A stretch of 62,524 nucleotides of DNA from Oscillibacter sp. (GTDB lineage: Bacteria; Bacillota; Clostridia; Oscillospirales; Oscillospiraceae), in NCBI GenBank assembly GCA_022791875.1, contig JAAVZX010000026.1:1-62524 (forward strand), in the 5' to 3' direction. Positions 7,675 to 17,226 of the stretch are shown in pieces (positions within the stretch are counted from its first letter, which is position 1; each line of letters starts with the position of its first letter). Made by a program: the position numbers and the translations under genes. The notes under the pieces were generated by a model. The model was not told the DNA's origin and made no database searches. It saw only the letters and a list, made by a program, of their open reading frames with translations.

Positions 7675-8808
7675 ATGTTTAGACGATTGAAAACAGAAGG
7701 CCGCGCCCGCCGCGGCGAGTTCCGCTGCGGGCACGGAGGCGTCGTCCAGACGCCGGTATTTATGAACGTAGGGACCCAGGCGGCGATCAAGGGCGGGGTG
7801 TCGGCGTTCGACCTGAAAGAGGTAGGGTGCCAGATTGAGCTGAGCAATACCTACCACCTGCATCTGAGGCCGGGGGACCGGCTTGTGCGGGAAATGGGTG
7901 GGCTCCACGCCTTTATGGGCTGGGACGGCCCGATTCTCACGGACTCCGGGGGCTTCCAGGTCTTTTCCCTGGCGTCCCTGCGGAAAATCAAGGAGGAGGG
8001 GGTCTACTTCGCCTCCCACATCGACGGGCGGAAAATCTTCATGGGTCCGGAGGAGTCCATGCAGATCCAGTCCAACCTGGGAAGCGATATCGCCATGGCC
8101 TTCGACGAGTGCGTGGAGAACCCGGCGACCCACGACTACGCGAAGGCGTCCTGCGAGCGGACCCTGCGCTGGCTGGAGCGCTGCAAAGCGGAGCACGAAC
8201 GCCTGAACAGCCTGCCGGATACCCTGAACCCCCAGCAGCTCCTGTTCGGCATCAACCAGGGGGCCACCTTCCCGGATCTGCGGGTCTGGCATATGCAGGA
8301 GATCGCGAAGCTGGACTGCGACGGCTACGCCATCGGCGGCCTGGCGGTGGGGGAGCCCACCCAGGTGATGTACGACATTATCGACGCGGTGGAGCCCCAC
8401 ATGCCCGCAGACAAGCCCCGCTACCTCATGGGCGTGGGGACCCCCAGCAACATCATCGAGGCCGTGGCCCGGGGCATCGACTTCTTCGACTGCGTCATGC
8501 CCTCCCGGAACGGGCGGCACGGGAAGCTCTTCACCTGGGAGGGTACCGTGAATATCCTCAATGAGAAGTATGCCGCAGACGGACGGCCCGTCAGCGAGAG
8601 CTGCCAATGTCCGGTGTGCCGCCGCTTCTCCCGCGCCTACCTGCGGCACCTGTTCAAGGCGGACGAAGTGCTGGCCCTGCGTCTGGCAGTGCTCCACAAC
8701 CTGTACTTTTACAACGAGCTTACCGCCCGCATCCGCCAGGCCCTGGACGAGGGGACGTTCAGCGCGTTCCGCGCCCGGTACAGCGGGCGGCTGGAGGAGC
8801 GGGCATAG
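7675..8808 (+). CDS. tgt: Queuine/preQ1 tRNA-guanine transglycosylase
   Basis: Exchanges G34 of GUN-anticodon tRNAs for the queuosine precursor preQ1. 377 residues. Seen: SNTYHLHLRPGD; LTDSGGFQVFSL with the catalytic Asp; GGLAVGEPTQ for base recognition; GVGTPSNIIEAVARGIDFFDCVMPSRNGR with the nucleophile region; and a zinc site of the form C-x-C-x2-C...H in the SCQCPVCRRFSRAYLRHL stretch. GGGAGG at about 7665-7670 gives the ATG at 7675. The upstream 118 bases are filled by palindromic repeat copy B, whose last hairpin sits just before the ribosome-binding site. Confidence 0.96.
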   Translation: MFRRLKTEGRARRGEFRCGHGGVVQTPVFMNVGTQAAIKGGVSAFDLKEVGCQIELSNTYHLHLRPGDRLVREMGGLHAFMGWDGPILTDSGGFQVFSLASLRKIKEEGVYFASHIDGRKIFMGPEESMQIQSNLGSDIAMAFDECVENPATHDYAKASCERTLRWLERCKAEHERLNSLPDTLNPQQLLFGINQGATFPDLRVWHMQEIAKLDCDGYAIGGLAVGEPTQVMYDIIDAVEPHMPADKPRYLMGVGTPSNIIEAVARGIDFFDCVMPSRNGRHGKLFTWEGTVNILNEKYAADGRPVSESCQCPVCRRFSRAYLRHLFKADEVLALRLAVLHNLYFYNELTARIRQALDEGTFSAFRARYSGRLEERA

Positions 8809-8811
8809 AGG

Positions 8812-8840
8812 TTGCAATCTCCGGCGGGGAGTGGTATGAT
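8812..8840 (+). promoter_or_regulatory. Sigma-A promoter for the small membrane protein
   Basis: TTGCAA (8812-8817), 17 bases, TATGAT (8835-8840), beginning only three bases after the tgt stop codon. Confidence 0.65.
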
Positions 8841-8869
8841 AGTCATGACGGCAAAAGAAGGTGAATAGG

Positions 8870-9112
8870 GTGCGCGGAAAAACGGTTTTGTATTTGATCC
8901 TGCTGTGCAGTATTTCGATTCTGGCATTGGTTGTTCTGCATCTGACCGGCGTCTGGGAGAACGCAATCTATGTCTACGAACCCCTGATAGGCGGGATGTT
9001 TCTTCTCCAGGCGTTCCAGAACCGGGAGAGCAGCCGTGGGACAGCGCTGATCTCCCTTGTTTGCGGGGTCCTCATCCTAGCGGTATCTGCGTTCATCATC
9101 CTGTTCCGGTAA
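8870..9112 (+). CDS. Small three-helix membrane protein (DUF3953-like)
   Basis: 80 residues, nearly all hydrophobic. Predicted helices lie at about 5-25 (VLYLILLCSISILALVVLHL), 35-50 (YEPLIGGMFLLQAF) and 58-79 (LISLVCGVLILAVSAFIILF), with charged loops NRESSRG and a final Arg. Size and pattern recall the DUF3953 family of Firmicutes; this is a tentative match from memory. Two in-frame GTG codons exist, 8861 and 8870. AAGAAGG at 8855-8861 has proper spacing only to 8870. It has its own promoter at 8812-8840. Function unknown. Confidence 0.6.
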   Translation: MRGKTVLYLILLCSISILALVVLHLTGVWENAIYVYEPLIGGMFLLQAFQNRESSRGTALISLVCGVLILAVSAFIILFR

Positions 9113-9158
9113 AGACAGAAAAACCCCCAAGCGGGTAATGATAAGGGAGGCAAACACT

Positions 9159-9719
9159 ATGACATATTCCATGGAAGTGGCGGGTCTGAAACGGGAGCTG
9201 CCTATCTGCAAGGTGACGGACGGCCTGTACATCGGCGCGTTCATCTGCTTCGGGGACGCGGAGCTGACGGTGGCCTGCGCTCGGGACCTGCTGAAGCTGG
9301 TCCCCGCGGACGAGTACGACTACATGCTGACCGCCGAGGCCAAGAGCATCCCCCTGATCCACGAGATGGCTCGCCAGTCCGGGGCGGCGAAGTATTTCAT
9401 CGCCCGGAAGGGCCCCAAGGCGTACATGCCCGACCCCATCCACGTGGAGGACCAGTCCATCACCACCGCCGGAACCCAGCGGCTTTACCTGGGCCGGGAC
9501 GACGCCGACCTGATCCGCGGGAAGCGGATTCTGCTTGTGGACGACGTGATCTCCACCGGCGGCTCCCTGCTGGCCATGGAGGCGCTGGTCAAGCTGGCAG
9601 GCGGCACGGTGACGGGTAAAATCGCCGTTCTGGCGGAGGGTGATGCCCAGAAGCGGGAGGATATCCGCTTCCTCGCGCCCCTGCCCCTGTTCAACGCGGA
9701 CGGCTCCGTCAAGGGCTGA
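9159..9719 (+). CDS. Phosphoribosyltransferase family protein (adenine PRT-like)
   Basis: 186 residues with the type I phosphoribosyltransferase fold: a PRPP loop as ILLVDDVISTGGSLLAM near 123-140, and KYFIARKGPKAYM plus AEAKSIPLIHEMAR before it, resembling adenine/xanthine PRTases. A role in purine salvage is likely, but the nucleobase cannot be read from sequence. The frame is open to 9138, but AAGGGAGG at 9144-9151 fixes the start at ATG 9159. A strong hairpin follows the stop at 9744. Confidence 0.8.
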   Translation: MTYSMEVAGLKRELPICKVTDGLYIGAFICFGDAELTVACARDLLKLVPADEYDYMLTAEAKSIPLIHEMARQSGAAKYFIARKGPKAYMPDPIHVEDQSITTAGTQRLYLGRDDADLIRGKRILLVDDVISTGGSLLAMEALVKLAGGTVTGKIAVLAEGDAQKREDIRFLAPLPLFNADGSVKG

Positions 9720-9743
9720 GCGCGTGCAGGCAGACCGATCACA

Positions 9744-9788
9744 AGCCCCCGGTGCGCCGTCGGAAGACGGACGCGCCGGGGGCTCTTT
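9744..9788 (+). terminator. Terminator after the phosphoribosyltransferase gene
   Basis: AGCCCCCGG (9744-9752) pairs with CCGGGGGCT (9776-9784). An inner CGTC/GACG stem has a GGAA loop, and CTTT follows. The T-run is short. Confidence 0.6.
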
Positions 9789-9944
9789 GCTGAGCGGAGG
9801 CGAATTTTATTTCCCCTGAAAGCACTGGGGCGCAAGGGCCGCAACCTGCGGTTGACAAAGTTCCAATCGCTGCGTTCTTGCTTTTTCTGCCAGAGGGGGA
9901 TAGGATGGGGGCATCTTGAGAGCGTACAGGAGGAATTTTTAACG

Positions 9945-10748
9945 ATGAAGGTATTTTCGGAAAAGCTGCTGGAGCTTCGGCGGCGGAAAGGGCTGTCCCA
10001 GGAGCAGCTTGCGGACCAGCTGGGGGTGACGCGCCAGTCTGTGAGCAAGTGGGAGAGCGGCGCGGCGGTCCCGGAGCTGGGGAAGCTGATTGCGCTGTCG
10101 GAACTGTTTGGCGTGAGCGTGGACTACCTGGTGAAGGACCGGCTGGAGATGCCGGAGTCCTGCGTCACGGCGAGCGCGGCCGCGCCGTCTACGGAACGGC
10201 TGGAGCAGCAGGTGGAGGAACTTTCCGGCTTTTTCCGCGCATGGGAGTGGAACAGCAGGATGAGGCTTTTCGGGCTTCCGCTGGTGTCCATGTGCTTCTG
10301 CTTTTACCCGCATATGCTGTATTGCAAGAAAAGGGCCAGAGGGATCATCGCGATTGGCAACATAGCGCAAGGCGTTGTGGCTGTAGGGGCACTGAGCATC
10401 GGCGTAATCAGCCTGGGAGCGATGAGTGTGGGCGTGCTGTCCATAGGCGCGCTGGCGTTCGGCCTGGCGGCGCTGGGTCCCGTAGCATTTGGCCTGCTGG
10501 CGTTTGGCCCCGTAGCGATAGGCTTGTGGTACGCAGGCGGCTTAGCGGCTCTGGGCGGCAGGATAGCCGTCGGCCTTGCAGCAGTAGGAGAGACAGCGGT
10601 GGGTCTGGACGCATCAGGCCAAAACGTCCTCCTATGGGGCGACGGCCTGACCCAAGAAGAAGTACGCACCTTCCTGACGGCCCACCACCCGCACTTATGG
10701 AAGCCCTTGACGGACCTCCTGACCATCCTCGCCGCAAATCTAAAATAG
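9945..10748 (+). CDS. XRE-type HTH protein with a pentad glycine-repeat tail
   Basis: 267 residues. Residues 1-60 form a classic Xre/HTH_3 DNA-binding domain (LRRRKGLSQEQLADQLGVTRQSVSKWESG). After a linker, residues about 125-220 form a long run in which nearly every fifth residue is Gly: units such as VVAVG, ALSIG, VISLG, AMSVG, VLSIG, ALAFG, LAALG, PVAFG, LLAFG, PVAIG. At least 15 units are visible. Period five with small and hydrophobic residues suggests a pentapeptide-type solenoid or a membrane-seeking structure. AGGAGG at 9929-9934 gives ATG 9945. It is convergent with the DUF5662 gene. Possibly a membrane-linked regulator; this is inference. Confidence 0.8.
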   Translation: MKVFSEKLLELRRRKGLSQEQLADQLGVTRQSVSKWESGAAVPELGKLIALSELFGVSVDYLVKDRLEMPESCVTASAAAPSTERLEQQVEELSGFFRAWEWNSRMRLFGLPLVSMCFCFYPHMLYCKKRARGIIAIGNIAQGVVAVGALSIGVISLGAMSVGVLSIGALAFGLAALGPVAFGLLAFGPVAIGLWYAGGLAALGGRIAVGLAAVGETAVGLDASGQNVLLWGDGLTQEEVRTFLTAHHPHLWKPLTDLLTILAANLK

Positions 10749-10753
10749 AACCC

Positions 10754-10838
10754 GATCTGCCAGGGTCCAGGGAGGCGCGCGCCTCCCTGGTGGGGTCCAG
10801 GGGCAAAGCCCCTGGCCGCCGGAGGCCCCCGTCCCTCG
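10754..10838 (+). repeat. Dispersed palindromic element, copy C
   Basis: Hairpin 1: CCAGGGAGGC (10767-10776)/GCGC/complement to 10790. Hairpin 2: CCAGGGGC (10797-10804)/AAA/complement to 10815. The GCCGCCGGAGGC block and CCCCCGTCCCTCGTA tail follow. It fills the whole gap between two convergent genes and starts six bases after a stop codon. Confidence 0.85.
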
Positions 10839-10847
10839 TAATGCGCC

Positions 10848-11378
10848 TCACTTCCCCAGCACCTCACTCCGGATGTAGTCGAATGCAGCGTCCTCGCCGT
10901 CGTCGCGGAGTTTGATGAGCATGGATTCCAGGAGTGCGGCGGTGGCGGGGTGGAGCATGAGGTGTTTGTCTTTGCCGCGGAGGTAGAATTCGTAGGGGAA
11001 GGAGAGGTTGAAGGCGTCGCCGCGGTAGACGCGGCTGGCGGCGAGGCGGTCGCAGAACATTTCGGCGACGTATTTTTTGGGCATTTCCACGCCGTTGATG
11101 CCGGAGCCATCCTGCTGGTAGTCGGTCCAGTATTCAAAGTGGTGCCGGTTGCGGCCCTTGTGGTGGAGCCATGCGGCGCTGTAGCCGTAGAGCCTGCGCT
11201 GCTGGTCGTTTGGACTGTGGTCCCCCTGAAAATATTTCACGCCCGTCCAGAATTCCACCGGCGAATATTTAGACAAATCATGGGTCAGCCCCTGCCAGTA
11301 GAGCCCCAACCGAAAGCAGTATTTACGAACCAGCGCCCGATGCCGGTTAATCGTCCTCAAATGCCCCAAAAAATCCAA
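10848..11378 (-). CDS. DUF5662 family protein
   Basis: 176 residues rich in His and aromatic residues: HDLSKYSPVEFW, YGYSAAWLHHKGRNRHHFEYW and VEMPKKYVAEMFCDRLAAS. This matches DUF5662, a family of Firmicutes and phages with no assigned role; the clustered His and Asp (HDLSKYS, HHKGRNRHH) look like a metal site. The best start is TTG at 11378 with AAGGGGG about 14 bases upstream, which is weak. No other start in the right place keeps the conserved N-terminal GHLRTINRHR segment. Copy C of the repeat lies just beyond its stop and copy D upstream of it. Confidence 0.8.
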   Translation of the reverse strand: MDFLGHLRTINRHRALVRKYCFRLGLYWQGLTHDLSKYSPVEFWTGVKYFQGDHSPNDQQRRLYGYSAAWLHHKGRNRHHFEYWTDYQQDGSGINGVEMPKKYVAEMFCDRLAASRVYRGDAFNLSFPYEFYLRGKDKHLMLHPATAALLESMLIKLRDDGEDAAFDYIRSEVLGK

Positions 11379-11493
11379 GACACAACGCCCCCTTCATCCC
11401 AAATCTGTCGTCCCACCAGTATAACACACCCCGCAGAAAAAAACGAGACATTTTTGCATGGATTCACGCCGGGAGCAAAAACTAGGTGCTGTG

Positions 11494-11591
11494 CATACGG
11501 GGGACGAGGGACGGGGGGCCTCCGGCGGCCAGGGGCTTTGCCCCTGGACCCCACCAGGGAGGCAGGCGCCTCCCTGGACCCTGGCAGATCA
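11494..11591 (-). repeat. Dispersed palindromic element, copy D (inverted)
   Basis: On the plus strand it reads tail-first: GGGGGACGAGGGACGGGGGGCC, then CCAGGGGC/TTT/GCCCCTGG (about 11529-11547), then CCAGGGAGGC/AGGC/complement (about 11554-11577), ending GGCAGATCA. It lies between two divergent genes. Beyond it, CATAATAGAAG on the minus strand is also present upstream of copies A and G. Confidence 0.8.
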
Positions 11592-11647
11592 GTCCTTGTT
11601 GGGGGCTGGCTCTTCTATTATGGCATTTTCATGTTGGGGGGATTGGG

Positions 11648-12091
11648 ATGAACGTTGGGATTTTCGGGTGCCCTGGGGAGTGGGAGGGGTTGCTGCCGCC
11701 TGGGACGCGGCGGCTGCGGACGGCTTCGGAGGTTCGCGGGGAGATGTGGATGGTGCTGGCGCTGACGGAGACGGGGTGCGGGCTTCTGGAGGGGGACGCG
11801 GTGTCGTGCCGCCTGCTGCTGGTGCCTGGGGACTGCGCGGCGCGTCTGGCGGGCATCCAGGCGGAAGCCGTCATCACCTACGGCCTCTCGCCCCGCGACA
11901 GCCTGACCCTCTCCAGCCTGACGGAGCCGCTTCTATGCGTACAGCGCGCCCTCCCCCGCCCCGACGGCGGAACCGTAGACCCCCAGGAGCTTCCCCTGCC
12001 GCCCCTGCCGGCCCCCGCTGCGGAACTGCTTCCCATCCTGGGCCTGCGCCTGTTGCAAATGCCGCTGACAGAGAAACCCTTTTCGTGGTAG
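11648..12091 (+). CDS. Conserved-looking hypothetical protein
   Basis: 147 residues, not recognised. GC-rich third positions and an ordinary GGGGGGATT ribosome site before ATG 11648 support coding. The N-terminus MNVGIFGCPGEWEGLLPPGT is glycine-rich; the middle is strand-like (WMVLALTETGCGLLEG, SCRLLLVPGD, AVITYGLSPRDSLTLSSL); the end is Pro-rich. No signal peptide or membrane helix. The open frame continues upstream through palindromic repeat D, which is not coding. A 57-residue membrane peptide gene follows 33 bases later, so the two may form a small operon. Confidence 0.55.
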   Translation: MNVGIFGCPGEWEGLLPPGTRRLRTASEVRGEMWMVLALTETGCGLLEGDAVSCRLLLVPGDCAARLAGIQAEAVITYGLSPRDSLTLSSLTEPLLCVQRALPRPDGGTVDPQELPLPPLPAPAAELLPILGLRLLQMPLTEKPFSW

Positions 12092-12124
12092 TGTGCCCAT
12101 ATCACAGAGCGAAGGAGGGCGCGT

Positions 12125-12298
12125 ATGCCGCTGCTGGGTTGGGTGCTTCTGATTACGATACTGACAATAGTAGGCGCAGGCAACTACTTTCTGCACAAGG
12201 GGACCAACGGCCCATCCCACTGCATGGGCTGCGGCAAATGCGACAAAACGGGCATCTGCGTCTTGACAGGAAAGCCCGTCGGCCCCCCAAGGAAGTGA
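12125..12298 (+). CDS. 57-residue membrane-anchored four-cysteine peptide
   Basis: A short gene with AGGAGG at 12113-12118 before ATG 12125. Residues 1-20 form one hydrophobic helix (PLLGWVLLITILTIVGAG). The rest is a compact Cys cluster, SHCMGCGKCDKTGIC, with Cys at 33, 36, 39 and 45 (CX2CX2CX5C), then a basic end. The spacing could hold zinc or an iron-sulphur cluster; which one is unknown. Codon use matches neighbours. It follows the 147-residue unknown gene and ends before a long gene-free leader. I know no named family; a membrane-tethered metal-binding peptide is inference. Confidence 0.7.
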   Translation: MPLLGWVLLITILTIVGAGNYFLHKGTNGPSHCMGCGKCDKTGICVLTGKPVGPPRK

Positions 12299-12524
12299 CA
12301 GCGCCAAGCAGAGGACCGTACCGAAAGGCCAAGGCCACAAGCCCGCACCCAAAGGCACAAGACCCACATAGCGCACCGCAGAGCGGCAGCGGCTGGTAGA
12401 AGCAGGCCAGATCAGCGTGCAAAATCCACAACCAGGGCAGCAGCGAAACGCGAGTATAGGCCACAGCAACGCAAGGCAGCGGCTCGCGTAAACGTCTCTT
12501 TTCTTTTGGACCGTCCACGGCCCG
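12299..12524. other. Gene-free stretch, nothing recognised
   Basis: About 225 bases between the four-cysteine peptide gene and a perfect palindrome at 12525. It is purine-rich with no ribosome-binding site, no convincing reading frame and no clear hairpin. Confidence 0.5.
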
Positions 12525-12553
12525 TTTTCTTTTCTCTATAAGAGAAAAGAAAA
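12525..12553. repeat. 13-bp perfect palindrome (second hairpin family)
   Basis: TTTTCTTTTCTCT (12525-12537), loop ATA, AGAGAAAAGAAAA (12541-12553). A very similar palindrome, with core CTTTTCTCGAGAGAAAAG, lies at 59426-59453. Confidence 0.7.
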
Positions 12554-12571
12554 TGGGGGGTGGAAAGGGAC

Positions 12572-12602
12572 CAGCCCTCAAAGGGCTGAATTTTTATTTT
12601 TT
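12572..12602 (+). terminator. Terminator upstream of the alaS leader
   Basis: CAGCCC (12572-12577), loop TCAAA, GGGCTG (12583-12588), then AATTTTTATTTTTT. It ends transcripts from the small genes before the alaS promoter at 12616. Confidence 0.75.
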
Positions 12603-12615
12603 GCAAAATTGATAG

Positions 12616-12643
12616 TTGACAAACGCGTTGGATACGCTATAAT
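12616..12643 (+). promoter_or_regulatory. Promoter of the alaS T-box operon
   Basis: TTGACA (12616-12621), 16 bases, TATAAT (12638-12643): two perfect consensus hexamers. Confidence 0.85.
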
Positions 12644-12649
12644 AGCAAC

Positions 12650-12900
12650 TGTTCATAAAAGGTTCATACGGCAAACGCCGTGAAAAAGCCAGCGCCGCGT
12701 GACGCTTCCGGAGCGAGAGGGGGAGGGTGCAAGCCCCTTGAAGACGTTGCGGTGCAGCCACTTTGGAGCGGTCCGCGAAGAGCGGGACGGTTCATCCCCG
12801 TTACCGGATGGCACGAGATGCCCCCTTTTTGCGGGGGATAATTAGGGTGGTACCGCGAAGCACGCCTTCGCCCCTAGGCCGGGGCGGAGGTGTTTTTATT
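12650..12900 (+). ncRNA. T-box leader (alanine) with attenuator
   Basis: A tRNA-sensing leader. The T-box core AGGGTGGTACCGCG lies at 12844-12857; its TGGT can pair with the ACCA end of uncharged tRNA, which fits the A73 discriminator of tRNA-Ala. Upstream, GCGAGAGGGGGAGGGTGCAAG and GCAGCCACTTTGGAGC look like Stem I. The specifier is probably GCC at 12757-12759 (GCA at 12754 is the alternative); both mean alanine. The terminator is CGCCCC/GGGGCG within 12861-12890, extended by CACGCCT/AGGTGTG-type pairing and followed by TTTTTATTT. Uncharged tRNA-Ala should open expression of the two downstream genes. Confidence 0.9.
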
Positions 12901-12917
12901 TGAAGGAGAGCCGTGCT

Positions 12918-13343
12918 ATGAAGAATTTCCAGAATTATACGCCTGAAAAGTACAGCGGTCCGGACTATGAAAAGGTGGAGGATGGGATCTACTATGGCCT
13001 GAATCCCTACTGGGAGCCGGGATATGTGTGCGAAAATATCTTCGTCACCTCCCTGAGCTTCGAGATGGAGCCGGAATGCTATGGTGAGGAAGGCGGCTGT
13101 CCCCAGGATATCACCCAGATCCCCTTCGAGAACATCCTGGACGACTTTTACGTCTACGTCACCGACTTCTACGACGCCCTGAACGCGGAGAGCGACCGCA
13201 CCTGCTACCAGGAGTTCGGCTCCGACAAGATCGAGAACATCCGGAACCTGCGGACCCTGATCGGCAAACGCTTCTACGCCGTCCCCTGTGAAGAGAGGGA
13301 CGAGGACGCGGAAGACGAGGAATATAAAATCGTAATCGAGTGA
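12918..13343 (+). CDS. Acidic hypothetical protein in the alaS operon
   Basis: 141 residues, strongly acidic, with aromatic-rich N-terminus (NFQNYTPEKYSGPDYEKVEDGIYYGLNPYW) and an acidic tail (EERDEDAEDEEYK). Four Cys are spread through it (CENIF, ECYGEEGGC, RTCYQ, VPCEE). No signal or membrane segment. GGAGAG at 12905-12910 selects ATG 12918. It lies directly behind the alanine T-box and 31 bases before alaS, so it should be induced together with alaS when alanyl-tRNA is short. I do not recognise the family. Confidence 0.75.
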   Translation: MKNFQNYTPEKYSGPDYEKVEDGIYYGLNPYWEPGYVCENIFVTSLSFEMEPECYGEEGGCPQDITQIPFENILDDFYVYVTDFYDALNAESDRTCYQEFGSDKIENIRNLRTLIGKRFYAVPCEERDEDAEDEEYKIVIE

Positions 13344-13374
13344 ACTCAACACTTTTAATTTGGAGGTAATACCC

Positions 13375-16017
<2,643 letters not shown>

Positions 16018-16020
16018 CGG

Positions 16021-16194
16021 ATGCTCCCAAGCGATCCGGTCATTCTGCTGAGCTACGTGAACACGAAGCTGCGGGACGAGTACCCCAGCCTCCGGGAGCT
16101 GTGCGCGTCCCTGGACGCGGACGAGACGGCCCTCCGGGACACCCTGGCGGCGCTGAACTACGAGTATGACCCCGCGCGGAACCAGTTTGTTTAA
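16021..16194 (+). CDS. DUF4250 family small protein
   Basis: 57 residues in a short gene directly after alaS. The pattern LPSDPVILLSYVNTKLRDEY...LCASLD...YEYDPARNQFV matches DUF4250, a family of about 55-60 residues widespread in Clostridia and other anaerobes with no known role. It looks like a small helical DNA-binding-sized domain, but no function is established. The stop codon overlaps the AAGGAGG ribosome site of the next gene, so it is part of the alaS transcript and probably translationally coupled. Confidence 0.8.
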   Translation: MLPSDPVILLSYVNTKLRDEYPSLRELCASLDADETALRDTLAALNYEYDPARNQFV

Positions 16195-16719
<525 letters not shown>

Positions 16720-16752
16720 ACCATATCCTGATATAAAGGAGGATTTTTGAGA

Positions 16753-17091
16753 ATGTCAGACTGCTTATTCTGCAAAATTGCCGCTGGGGAGATCCCCAGC
16801 ACGAAGGTCTACGAGGACGAGATCTGCTACGCCTTCAAGGACATTGCCCCCCAGGCCCCGGTCCACTTCCTGGTGGTCCCCAAAGAGCACATCCGCTCCG
16901 TGTCGGAGATCACAGGGGCCAACAGCAGCATCGTGGGCCACATCTTTGAAGTGATTGCGAAGCTGGCGGAGGAGCAGGGCCTGGGGAGCTACCGGGTCGT
17001 CTCCAACGTGGGGGAGCAGGCGGGCCAGAGCGTGTTCCACCTCCACTTCCACGTCCTCAGCGGCCGGGACATGACCTGGCCTCCGGGCTGA
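16753..17091 (+). CDS. HIT-family nucleotide hydrolase/transferase
   Basis: 112 residues with all marks of the HINT branch: the N-terminal SDCLFCKIAAGEIPSTKVYED; KDIAPQAPVHFLVVPKEH; and the catalytic triad-His loop QSVFHLHFHVLSGR. HINT proteins hydrolyse nucleoside phosphoramidates and bind purine nucleotides. AAAGGAGG at 16736-16743 selects ATG 16753 over the in-frame TTG at 16747. A strong terminator follows at 17119, closing the T-box operon. Confidence 0.92.
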   Translation: MSDCLFCKIAAGEIPSTKVYEDEICYAFKDIAPQAPVHFLVVPKEHIRSVSEITGANSSIVGHIFEVIAKLAEEQGLGSYRVVSNVGEQAGQSVFHLHFHVLSGRDMTWPPG

Positions 17092-17118
17092 TCCCGCTAT
17101 CGAATAGAGCACCGAAAT

Positions 17119-17149
17119 GGGCAGGCGTACCGCGCCTGCCCGTTTTTTT
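17119..17149 (+). terminator. Terminator of the alaS-HIT operon
   Basis: GGGCAGGCG (17119-17127), loop TACCG, CGCCTGCCC (17133-17141), then GTTTTTTT. Confidence 0.92.
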
Positions 17150-17169
17150 GCGCCCCGGAGAAAAAGGAG

Positions 17170-17198
17170 GCATAGCCGCGGACGAGCCGTCATAGAGT
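17170..17198 (+). promoter_or_regulatory. Sigma-E-like promoter of the spoIIIA operon
   Basis: GCATAG (17170-17175), 15 bases, CATAGAGT (17191-17198), 28 bases before the spoIIIAA start. The same octamer and spacing precede sipL and spoIVA. In B. subtilis spoIIIA is transcribed by sigma-E, whose -10 consensus is CATACANT. Confidence 0.8.
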
Positions 17199-17226
17199 GG
17201 AGTAACAAAAGAAAGGGGGATGTCCC

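Noticed and set aside
9852..9880. TTGACA at 9852 as -35 of the HTH gene promoter
   Set aside because: No acceptable -10 hexamer lies 15-19 bases downstream.
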